This document shows, one piece after another, positions 9,476 to 20,041 of a stretch of 64,000 bases of DNA. Source of the DNA: Mytilisepta virgata (taxonomy: Eukaryota; Mollusca; Bivalvia; Mytilida; Mytilidae); contig CM051516.1 in NCBI GenBank assembly GCA_028015205.1, positions 53,262,230 through 53,326,229 of the forward strand, in the 5' to 3' direction. The translations under genes and the position numbers were made by a program. The notes beneath the pieces were generated by a model, which saw nothing but the letters and a program-made list of their open reading frames with translations, searched no databases and was not told where the DNA came from. Positions within the stretch are counted from its first letter, which is position 1. Every line of letters begins with the position of its first letter.

Positions 9476-10995
9476 GGTTTTCCTTTGACAAATTTATAAA
9501 TTTTGAGCAAATATCTGAGGCTCCTGAAAAATGTCTTTCCATAAGGTCATCATATAAGCTACAATTCATAATAACGTGTCTCTCATCTTCAACCTCTATT
9601 TTACATATTGGACATATTCTATCATCAACACCTAAACCTTCATATCTTCCCGTCTCAATTTTAATTGGTGCTACTCAACACCTAAATTTACATAAAGCAC
9701 TTCTACATATTTTTGGTAAATTCATAGTAACATAATATTCAGTACCAAAATCTTTTTTAAATAACTTATAAGTACGTAATTTCTTATTATCATTACAATT
9801 TGATATATTTCTACCCCAGGCTTCTTTGAAAGCTTCAAAACTACAATATTCTAATCTCTTAATATCGTACACAAAAAATATTCAAATATTTTTCCTTCAA
9901 AACATTTCTCACTCTATAATGCCAATTCTTAACTTTATTACTGACATAATTATTTTCCCATAAAACACTTTTTTATTCAGTCTATTATCATTCATTAGAG
10001 TACATCTTTGCCAGTTTCTCTGTACACAAGACCATTGCCTAATATTACATGGTTTCCATCCTATATCACCAATAACAGCCATATTAGGAGTGTATTTACC
10101 AACATCTAAATGAAATCTCATTGCTCTGTTTATAGCATTAATACATAAAAATTCTTTTGTACCCTATTTGGCTGCACCATAACTAATTATTGACCATACT
10201 AAACTATCATACAAAGTTGTAAAAGTATTAAAATGAAAACCAATATTTAGCTTATATTTAGCTATCAATAAACCAAGTGATTGGCTTGCTGACACAGCAA
10301 CTGCTTTTGCCATAATACCATAATCTAAATATTCAGTTAAAACAAGTCCAAGATAATTATATTCTGAAACTAAAACTAACTGGTTTCCACCAACATGAAA
10401 ATTTACCAAAGTTACATTCTTTGACTGACTTCTAAAATGTATTACTTTAGATTTATCATAATTTACCTCAATATCATTTTTGCTACACCAAAAATTTAAA
10501 GTGTCTAATAATAATTGAAGATATAATTCATTTTCTGCTAATAAAACTAAATCGTCAGCATATTTTCTCATTATCAATTGGGATATCAATATTTAAAAGA
10601 TTAATATAATCAACTAAATCGTTAATAAATATGTTAAACAGTAAGGCATATAATTTTCACTCTTGTTTTGAACCTGCATTTACATCAAACCATTCTGTAT
10701 GAAAATATTTTACTTTAACACAACATTGAACTCTATTATAAATTGCTCTTATTGTACCAATAATTTTGCTACTCAAACCTAGTTTTTCTAACAAATAAAA
10801 TATCTCTATTAATATTATCATAGCCTTTTTAAAAATCTATAAATGCTTCAAAAGTACAGAGTTATTTTAATCTTTCGAGTTTCTATGATAGAGGTAAGAG
10901 TCGCTAAATGATCAACTGTACTCCTTCCCTTTCGGAAACCATTTTGTACTTCACATAACAGTCCCTTCTCATTCTTTAAATATATAACTAATATT
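9476..10995 (-). pseudogene. Non-LTR retrotransposon (LINE) reverse transcriptase fragment, several frameshifts
   Basis: Reverse transcriptases of LINEs copy element RNA at a genomic nick. Read from about 10990 downward, the pieces follow the usual order: NGFRKGRSTVDHLATLTSII, a broken FIDFKKA motif, INDLVDYINLL, then the catalytic YADDLVLLAENE (about 10560), SEYNYLGLVLTEYLDYGIMA and SLVWSIISYGA. A C-terminal part follows with a Cys/His cluster near 9600 (CPICKIEVEDERHVIMNC). Frames change at least four times with internal stops. The 5' part (endonuclease and early RT) is missing, so this is a 5'-truncated dead copy. It ends against the recombinase remnant at about 9475. Confidence 0.85.
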
Positions 10996-12440
10996 GTTGC
11001 GCGAAGGACTACTGTACAAAGTGAATAGTGTCATTAATTGTAATTACCTAGAAACAGGTTATTGTTATTTCCTTGTATAAATATTTCTCGTTAAGTTTTG
11101 ATTATCAGACGGAATCAGAACGTAATACTATATTTACTCGTCTCTGTGAAATACTTTTGGAAACAAAATTAAATTATTGGTTATTACGCTTAGCTTGTAT
11201 TTTGGTATTCGAACGATAAGCTGAGACAAGCACCCGATATACAACCCATCAACCCACCCTGCTATAGGTGTATCGACAAATGTTATTATAATCATCTATT
11301 CGAACATAAATGTACATAGTTTGGCCAAAGTATGGTTCAAAACAATATAAGAGACGTGGGCAATAAACGATACGCATAATGCCTTCAGTTACCCCCAGCC
11401 TATCGGTAAACGTTATTTTGATTTAAGATGTAATCTTGAGACCTTACAAATGCCACGGATACCACTGCTACATTTTGTAAAAACCTTTAAGACGATTGCA
11501 TGTTATAAAAGCCATTGTTAAAAGGAAGTTGTCATACCACCACGAGTTGCTGAGAACTTGGCGACGAAAGAATTCACCTGGTGAAAAATTTAAGATGGCG
11601 TCGTTCAAAAAAAGTGGCTATGCATGCTACGAGATATGTATTTCTCACATTTCTATGTGTTGGGACAGGTTTATTCCATGCATGTGAGACACCAGTGTGA
11701 GATTCATGCATCTCACATCACATGACCTACCTTTGTGACCAAAATGTTTTTCAAAGGACGGACAGAAGTAAACCAGAATATCCCCCCACAGATTAGTTTC
11801 GTGAGTGTAATTTTGATAAAAAATGTGAAGAATGATTTTATTCTTTCTCACAAATATTATTAGAACAAAATTTACTGAAAGAAATTTACTGAAAGAAATT
11901 TAATTAAATTTTAAATATAAAACCTATGGCTGCTAAAATTTTTGGCACAAAAATTTCTCCAGTACACGCATGTACTTGTATAGTGAAAAATGTAAGAAAC
12001 ATCGTTAAACAGGGAGTGGCTTTGCCACATGTGCGGCACCTTAGAACAAACCATGACAATTCTTCACAACAACTATCAATTATATTCAGTTTACAAATTC
12101 TTTTACAACCACACTTGTAAACCAAGAATTGTTGAATATCTTTTTAAGAAAATGATATTTTTAAGTTTCAAGAGTGAAGGAAGTTAATAGGACAGCTTCT
12201 GCAGTAAGAATTTGTATATGAATCTAGTAATCTGCGATAAACAAATGTCATCAGACCAATATTTTTTGATTTTAATCCGATTATCATAATCAAAAGATAA
12301 ATATGCAAAGTACATATATATTTACAAGTTTACAGGACAGTTGGGAGAATTGTAATTATATTTGAGGAGGACAGATTTATTTCAGTGTCTTCCGGAGAAA
12401 ATCTTGAAATTAAGGAACGATAAATCTGAAAATATATTGA
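10996..12440. other. Intergenic, no gene seen
   Basis: Scattered frames of 60-73 codons with no recognisable content. Motifs of the type GTGAGA...TCTCAC recur at 11635-11725 and again near 20.2-20.3 kb, suggesting a weak dispersed repeat. Confidence 0.45.
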
Positions 12441-12730
12441 AAGGGATATCAAAAGCATACATACTGTTCCATTGATATTATCCCTTCCTCATACCGGATT
12501 TGACATGGGCAGCATGGCGGGTGTCCTGCAGGAAGCAGAGACTGCTTACGCTTCCGGAGCATCTGAGTCTACCCCCGGTTTTTTGGTGGGGTCCATGTTG
12601 TTCATATGGTTTTAGTTATTAATTGTAGTGCATGTATTGTTTTGGTCTTGTCTTCGTTGTTCTCCGGAGTTTGTCAGTTGTTACAATTTTTCTCTCCTTC
12701 GAATATCCCTTTGGTATTTCTTTACTTTAC
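12441..12730 (+). repeat. Dispersed repeat family R1 (variant a), plus orientation
   Basis: Contains CATGGCGGGTGTCCTGCAGG, AGACTGCTTACGCTTCCGGA and CTACCCCCGGTTTTTTGGTG, and ends with CCTTTGGTATTTC-TTTACTTTAC. Near-identical copies on the minus strand lie at 32.66, 51.12 and 53.39 kb. Pseudo-frames in different copies resemble each other only because the DNA is repeated. No tRNA-like or transposase signature was recognised, so the class is unknown. Confidence 0.85.
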
Positions 12731-13330
12731 TCCAGAACTATTCCGAATATAACTATAAAGTCTGACGATCTTACGATAGAACGTGTATTATTATATTTCG
12801 TTGGACTTGGGCAATATTACTGTTAAGTGGTACATTACATATGATAATACACTCATTAAAGTGCCACAGTTGTATAGTAATAACGCTTTAAGATTTGTTT
12901 GTACGGAAGGTTTCGGAATTTTAGCTTAAGCCCAAAGATTATAATTATTGGTGAACATGTATATTTCATATTATACATGCCATGTCAAATAATGGTGTTT
13001 GGATTTTCAAACAACCCTAATTTGATTTTTTTTTAGAAAAATTAATTAACGGGGAAATAGACAAAAGCATAACAAATCATAGAAATAGCAAATAACATTT
13101 AAAGTCTTTAAACCCCTTCGTATAAAAAAAATTAGAACCGCCGTTAGAAAAATGTAAAAACAAACAAAAATATCTATAAATGTATTGCACGAATACTTCA
13201 AAAAATGAAATGGAAGGCAGATCATAGATGGTCAGAACGCTGTGGTAGACATAAATGCTGATCTTTTTTTTATCTTACTATAAGTATCGAAAATGGAGAG
13301 ATAAGTACTAAAATTTATGCGTAAGCTCAC
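12731..13330. other. Intergenic, no gene seen
   Basis: AT-rich, with A- and T-runs; no supported frame. Confidence 0.5.
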
Positions 13331-13905
13331 CTATGAGATAATTTATTTCTCTAAATACCGTTCCTCCGTGTTCACTGTTGATTTAAATGTTCGATACGTT
13401 CTTATTTTATTTCCGCCCGCCCCATTTCGTTTAGATGTTTTTGCATTCAGTTCAAGTTGCCAGTCATTTAGAAACTGTTCTAACATACTGTCACTCAATA
13501 TTTTTTGAATGAGTGTCTTTTCAGCTCTATCCGCTGTATATAAGTTCATAATGTCAGCTGCAAGAAATTGTTGTTTCGTTCGAAAGTTCCATTTTTTACA
13601 TTGCCTAGAATTCACACTACAAGTTTCTGACCATACAAACATTTTCCGATTCCCTGTTCTGCACTGAGTTGATACAAGAATAGTTCTTTTGTCCCAAACT
13701 GCAGACCCATGGCTTATTATACTCCAAACAGTAGAATCATAAAATTTTGTAAAAGTTTTAAATGGAAAACCACCAAAATCTTTATGTTTATATATCAAAA
13801 GACATAAAGCTCTACTAGCGGCAGTTGCAACATGCTTTGTTGTAATATGGAAATCCAAATGCTCTGTCAGAACTAGTCAAGGTAAGTATATTTATCAATT
13901 TTCAA
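13331..13905 (-). pseudogene. LINE reverse transcriptase C-terminal fragment
   Basis: Minus-strand reading from about 13900 gives LVLTEHLDFHITTKHVA (with a stop and shift just before), then SRALCLLIYKHKDFGGFPF, KTFTKFYDSTVWSIISHGSA and a 90-residue C-terminal region. The order and motifs match the RT thumb region of the LINE at 9476-10995 (LVLTEYLDYGIMAKAVAVSA, TLYDSLVWSIISYGA), so it belongs to the same or a sister family. It is 5' truncated before the YADD box and lies next to a G-run at 13.92 kb. Confidence 0.85.
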
Positions 13906-13922
13906 GATAGACAGGGTGTGGA

Positions 13923-13941
13923 GGGGGGGGGGGGGGGGGGG
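13923..13941. repeat. Poly-G run
   Basis: About nineteen consecutive G bases; prone to length error. Confidence 0.9.
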
Positions 13942-15050
13942 TACACGTAAAACCGGTTTAACCGAAACATTTTTTAGTGTCTGTACAATGTACCAGGTCA
14001 GACTATTCTGTATATCTGCTGTGTTTATATTTGTGTTTTGTAATCTATTTGTCCCAGGGTTCTGTCTGTCGGGTGGCGTAGATTGAATGGTATGTCATTA
14101 TTGATCTCTCCTGTTACCCATTTTATTGTTTTTTACAAATGTTAAAAAATAATAATAAATAAAATCAAGAATAAAATGTAAAAGATAAAATACAAGTAAT
14201 CAGCCTGACTTTCTACTTAAAAAAATGAAACTTTATTAATAAGTACATGAACACATTTTTCTTATTGTTTCCAGAGTAAATATTCATAATTATTCTAAAA
14301 AACTTAAATCATCCTTACTAAAATGGTGAAAAATGGTTACAAAATATTGCCAAGTTCTTTGTATCTGTGATCAAAGTTTGAAGTTGTTAAAAAGACTCAC
14401 TAGACTGAAATTTCCTTAGGCTCCTCTATCATGTCTATACTGTTACCGTATTAAAGTCAGATGTTATTCTGGAGTTATGTCGCCTTGTCCGTAAAAAAAT
14501 CAAATGTGCACGAAAAATCACAAAATTAACAATTTTTGGGTAAATTAAAAATCGTGTAGACTTTGATGTGCTTAATATATCTTGTTAAAATTTGAAACAT
14601 ACTTTGTTAAGATAAGTATCTTTTAATGGTCAACTGCTAATCAATGCTAAACATATAGCTTCAACTCCTATTTTGTGTTTTAATTTAATGAAGTTTACCC
14701 TTCACTAAATGACAAACGTTAAGTAAAAAGCCTAAATCAGGTGTGAAAATGTACTCATGTCGTAATGAGAAAAGAGTTTGGCTCAAAGGTGCAAAAATCA
14801 AGTATCAAGATAACTGAAATATCTCAGGCAGAATAAGGATGACATGAATTCTCATAAATGCTGTGTTAGAAAAACATTGAAATTAGCTACATTCTTTGTT
14901 TGAAATTTTAGATGGGAGAGATGTCTAGCAAGAGTGTTTTATCAAACTTTCAAATACCATCAAATTCTTAAGACAACTTTCAAGCTACATTGTACATTTG
15001 GAAATGCAAACATAGTTATGCTGGAGCCATCAGACTACATCAAGTTATAT
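13942..15050. other. Intergenic, no gene seen
   Basis: Contains a short R1-like word (GTTCTGTCTGTCGGGTGGCG near 14060) and otherwise AT-rich sequence with no supported frame. Confidence 0.45.
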
Positions 15051-15084
15051 TTATCCCCACACTTCGAAGAAGTTCGGGGATATT

Positions 15085-15160
15085 GTTATCGCCCCGTCCG
15101 TCTGTCCGTTGGTCCATCCGTCCGTCTTTCTTTCTGACTGTCCGTCCGTCCGTCACACTT
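15085..15160. repeat. CCGT/CTGT-rich simple repeat
   Basis: Repeated CCGTCCGTCTGTCCG-type words. A shorter version recurs inside the satellite at about 15705-15725. Confidence 0.85.
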
Positions 15161-15229
15161 TCTTTTTTCATTTTTAACTTCATGCATTTATAATTATGTC
15201 ACATACTTTATGTAATAAAATGTATCACA

Positions 15230-16640
15230 AAATACCTAAATAAATGTGATGCACTGTATGGCCAATGCAGATGCGCAATAAGGTTTTAGAATTTTGATTT
15301 TCAAAATTTGGGTCCACATGGGTTGAATTTGAAAAATTGGAAATTTAAGCTTGTGACCTAAACTCCTCATTCATTTCATACATTTAATTTCTATACAGTA
15401 TTATTACACACTGTACATAGATGCACAATAAGGTTTCAGAGTTTTGATTTTCAAATATTTGGGTCTGTAGGGGATCAAAATTGGGAATTATAAGCTGGTA
15501 ACCAAAACTCTTCTTTCAATTTTCATTTTATGCATTTTATTTCTATACCGTATTGTCACATCCTGTATACAAATGAGCAGTAAGGTTTTAGAATTTTTGA
15601 TTTTCCACAATTTGGGCCTGTATTCAAAGATTTCATCGTGAACAATGTGCACTGAGATAGAACACGTGGGGAAGAAAGTTCAGGGATATAGCGATTGTCT
15701 CCTTTCGTCCGTCTGTCCGTCACACTTTCTTGTGACATCAACTCCTCCTCCACTTTTGAGTTTAGGAATTAAATTTCTATAGAATAGTTGCATACTACCT
15801 GTAGATGCGCAATAAGGTTTTGGAGTTTTGATTTTCTAAACAAGGGGCCAACAGGGTTGAACTTCGATAATATGGAATTCAAGCTTGTGACCTAAACTTG
15901 ATCGTCTTTCATTTTTCAATTTATGCATTTCATTTCTATACAGTATTGTCATGCACCATATTCAGATGCGCAATAAGGATTTAGAATTTTGTGATTTTCT
16001 AAAATTTTCGAATATCGAACAACTGTCAATTTAAGCTTGCGACCTAAACGCCTCTTTTATTTTAAAATTTATGCATTTTATTTCTATACATTATTGTCAT
16101 ACACCATATGCAGATGTGCAGTAAGGTTTTATATTTTTTTATTTTCTACAATTGGAGGCACAGGGGTCGAATTTTAAAAAAAAACTTTCAATTTAAGCTT
16201 GTGACATAAACTCGTCTTTTGTTTTTTAATTTATGCATTTTATTTCTATACAGTATTGTCAAACACCATAAACAGATGTGCAATAAGGTTTTAGAATTTT
16301 AATTTTCTAGAATTGGGGTCCACAGGGGCCGAAATTTGAAATTTTCAATTTAAGATTGTGACCTTAACTTCTCTTTCATTTTGCAATTATTCATTTTGCT
16401 TATATCTAGTATTGTCCTACACTATATGTAGTTGCACAATAAAGATTTAGAATATCGATTTTAAATCCGGGGGCTCACTCAGTCTCAGGTCAAATTTCAA
16501 AAAGTTGTCAGATTAAGCTTGTGAATTTAGGTTTTTTCATTTTTCCTTCAGTTTATTGATTTAATTTCTTTATAGAATGACTGCATAATACTTTTGGATG
16601 GGAAGTAAGGTTTTATATTTTTGACTATAGGTAAGTGGCT
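15230..16640. repeat. Diverged tandem satellite, unit about 150-165 bp, about nine copies
   Basis: Each unit carries CAATAAGGTTTTAGAATTTT, then a G-rich word (TTTGGGTCCACA-like), AATTTAAGCTTGTGACCTAA, and ATGCATTT(T/C)ATTTCTATACA with GTATTGTCA. The first landmark recurs near 15270, 15425, 15578, 15810, 15970, 16115, 16280, 16433 and 16598. Units differ at many positions and one is interrupted at 15620-15745 by a CCGT-rich insert. The array is old and non-coding. Confidence 0.88.
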
Positions 16641-17590
16641 CAACTACTTACAGGGGGTACAGGGATCACCGTCGATTCCGACGGTACAGATTTCTAGGTT
16701 TTATTTGCAATTCAAAGAATTAGAGATGGCCAATAAACTTTCAAAGCAAAATATGACACGATCATGTTTATATGTTGCAATTTTATTTCATTGTTAAAAT
16801 GATGCTGAAATATAACTAGTAATTTAATTAATTATAAAGTAACCATAATTAAAATAATTATTCCCCTAAAAAATGGGTAATGCTCATTGTGAATTAATTC
16901 AAAGTCTTGGGGTGTAGTCGTAATTTAATTAATTACTTTTCAAAGGTCAGTAACAAATACGCAGAGAAATATTCCAAAAACGCAATTTTCTGAAACCCGA
17001 TATCTTGACTGCCTTTGAATACTGTCGTGTGAATTAACTTTTATTGTCTAGAAATGAAAGAATAATTACAGAACAAATGTAAGAGGATCATTAGTAAGAC
17101 CTTACCTTACGACTTTTACTCAGTAATTAAAGGATTGCCTCCATATTTAGACACACAGGGATTATTAATACGTTCTTTTTCCTAACGAGTTAAGCACAAG
17201 ACCAATTGTCGGGAGTTTAAAATGTACTTTTACTAAATAATTGGCAACATCTTACGGTTGTCAGATGTTCTTGTCGGAACATATTAATTTTTCAGTTTGT
17301 ATAAGCGGACCGGAATAATTAGAGTTAAATTTGTTGAGAAGATATTGAACTAGGCAATACATTCTGACCGTTCAAGTTAAAAAAGCTACTAGTTCTTTGT
17401 TTTACCTTGGGACTCTTCCCTTCAAAACTATCTTTTAGGATTTTTTTGAATGATAATTGAAAGTATTTTTAAGTCACAAGGATATACTGTATATATAATT
17501 ACACAATAGTAGGCTGAAAAATCCGGTTAAAATATGTCACTTCTTCCACTTTCATTAAAATTCTAGTATGTTTCGTACTACCATTGCTTC
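16641..17590. other. Intergenic, no gene seen
   Basis: AT-rich; several ATTAATTA-type runs near 16820-16940. Nothing supported. Confidence 0.5.
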
Positions 17591-17599
17591 TGTTGGTAC

Positions 17600-17870
17600 A
17601 TGTACTTATCTGACTTAAAGCCAAAGCTAAGGCACAACAAGCTTACTTCACAAAGTTCAGAGACCAAAGCCGAAATCTGCATCACACAGCCAAAGAAACT
17701 GCAACAAGGGTACTTAATCCCAAAAGCGCTGACGCCCGACCTTCAACAACGGCGGTCTTCTTGGTATTGTGACTATAACCAAGAACACCAGCACCAAGAC
17801 AGGAGGAGAATGAATATACACTTGACCCTCTTCCCCAAAGACTGAGATAAAATTTTCTCTCTCTAAGCTC
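17600..17870 (+). other. GC-richer island, possible remnant of a coding sequence
   Basis: Base composition rises relative to the flanks. One plus-strand frame reads KAKAKAQQAYFTKFRDQ, then TKETATRVLNP-like and KSADARPSTTAVFLVL before stops. Two codons later the same frame resumes with RTPAPRQEENEYTLDPLPQR. That looks like a decayed coding exon, but no family is recognised. Overlapping frames of 81 and 85 codons exist on both strands, and I cannot choose between them. It may also be simply an unusual repeat. Confidence 0.25.
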
Positions 17871-19760
17871 CTCTCTCCGCAGTAGTAGCACCATAGCTAT
17901 AACAACACACCATAAATGTCTGGAAACTATAACATCCATAATACAGCCGATCTTCCGGTCATATTTTATTCATCTCATCAGAAATCTGGACACTTCTAGT
18001 TCGATCAACTCTTGGGTTACATATTTCATTTTAGGTAGCTTGACCGATTTCTTGATCATGGGGTAGTTTTAGAGTTCATAATACTCATATACACTGTACA
18101 TCTATATGTATTCAAAAATGGCAAATACAGGCAGCGGTTCAAACACCAAAAAATAAATTGAAATTGTGGAAACAGAATGACCATCATAGCAACATTTCAA
18201 ATTTTTTGTGAAAAATGGAAAAAAATATATAATTTACCAATATTCGAATGAAAATTTAATTTTTTAGATTCTATATAAAATGTTTCCGTATTTGTTAAAA
18301 AAAAACCAAAGAAACTTTTCCGGTCCTTTTCTCACAATTTAATTTCAAGAAATGCATAAAGTTAGGATTATCGAGTGACAGGAAGTAGAACATCTACTAT
18401 ATCATTTATATAGCGAAAACAGAGAGTAAATGATTTATCTATGTTTTCCCTTTTCTCTGTAGCCCTTAGAAAATCCTAGTGGCGATAATCTGAATTTTTT
18501 ATTAAATATCTTGCTAGATATTACATTTACTATTCTCTATTTCGACTTTTCTGTTTTGGTCAGTGGTGATGCTTAGATTACAGTGGCAGATCCAGGATGG
18601 GGTGTAAGGGGTGTACGCGCCCACTTAAAAAAAAGGAAAGATGTTATATTGCCGGTATTTGAAAACCTAGAAATATTAGAAAATGTCCCTAAAAGTAATA
18701 TTACTAAAACATATTTGTTAGTGTGGGAAGAACTTGGTCATTTATTCTGAAATTACTAGTATCTTGATATTCCGGACCAAGTCTTTCCTTCACTAAGCTG
18801 CACCTGCCTCTTTTTAATGAATTTGTTATCTAAAGGTCGTTATGAATTCGTATTACATGTATAATTTGAAAAAAATAATTTACTTTTTTTCTTCTTGATA
18901 ATATCTACTATTAGTACTTTCGGTAATGGAGTAAACCTTTGATAACGGCAATATTCGTGATATACAATTTAGTTATATTCTTTGATGTAAACCTATCTAT
19001 TAATTTGTAACCTGACGTACATAGATCATTTTATATGCTAATTATAAAGTCTTTTTGTGGCATTCTATGAAAAAGTCATCAAACAGCAAGATATCTTTGG
19101 GAAGCTGTCGGTGCATTTATTCTTTCTTATACCACAATTATTGGTCATTAAAAAAAAAAAAAATGAAAAACAAGGTTACTATAAATGGATCCAAGACAGG
19201 TGTTGGATGGTCATCAAAGTCATATTTGAAAATAACAACTAATTTTATGAGCTATTGCACAGAAATGTTTATTAAAACTAAGTGATGATAAAGACGTAAC
19301 AAGCGTCCCACTGAAAAAAATATTTTAGTTAAAAAGATCTTCAAGGGGTGAAAAAAAAGACAAATTCACATTACAAATACAGTGATCAATGAAAGGAAAT
19401 TGAGATGATCTGTGAAAATACTTCGACTATCAACCAATCTGAATCCTTATTGCTTAATATATAAGGTGACAATAGTTTTTTTTTGACGGGTTATATGTAT
19501 TTGATACTCATAGTGCAATAGAAACTGTTTAATAAATTTGTTTCTTTTTTTCTTTGACAAGTGGTTCCGCTAACAATGCAGACTCTATATTTTCCCTTTA
19601 CATTTCTGTATAGTGTGAGTTGTTTGATTCAGTATTGCATATATTAGATAAATAACAATAAAAGCGCAGTTGAGTTACTACTTTACTTGTTTTTAATTTA
19701 AATGAAATTGTAAGCTTCTCAATTATATTAACATTAAATCTGATTCTCTCCTTAAACGCA
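17871..19760. other. Intergenic with two repeat remnants
   Basis: No gene seen. It includes the R4 copy at 18180-18390 (separate entry). Near 18580 the sequence ACAGTGGCAGATCCAGGATG resembles the CAGTGGCGGATCCAG-type terminus known from many hAT transposons, but no matching opposite end was found. Confidence 0.4.
18180..18390 (+). repeat. Dispersed repeat R4, copy 1
   Basis: Shares ordered words with 36010-36260: CATAGCAACATTTCAAA, TTAATTTTT-AGATTCT, ATAAAAT, CTTTTCCGGTC/CTTTCCGGCT, CACAATTTAA/CGCAATTTAA and GATTATC near the end. Diverged and non-coding. Confidence 0.65.
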
Positions 19761-20041
19761 TTAAGGTGGTACCCAACACTTTCACTAAAATTAATTTGGC
19801 TCGTTTAAATTTCATAAAATTTTGACAAAGTATTTACTTTGACCCATTGACAAAAATTTAAAAATTTCACAACATTTGAACCATCCAATTCATCAGAAAA
19901 ATTACACTGATTGTATAGCAGTTTGACAAACACTAATATTGATCATTGAAAAGCTTAATATTCCTTTAACAACACAACGTTATTAAAACGTTTAGCTGAT
20001 TTTACAGAGTTATCTCCCTGTAGTGTTAGGTACCACCTTAA
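19761..20041. mobile_element. MITE with TTAA flanks (piggyBac-like)
   Basis: The left end TTAAGGTGGTACCCAACACT and the right end AGTGTTAGGTACCACCTTAA are reverse complements with one mismatch over 20 bp. If TTAA is taken as the duplicated target, the terminal repeat is GGTGGTACCYAACACT. A TTAA target is the hallmark of piggyBac-type transposition. The interior (about 240 bp) is AT-rich with no coding capacity, so it is a non-autonomous element. Confidence 0.8.

Noticed and set aside
18580..18610. Sequence like a hAT terminus (CAGTGGC-GATCCAG)
   Set aside because: No partner end, target duplication or transposase found nearby, so not called as an element.
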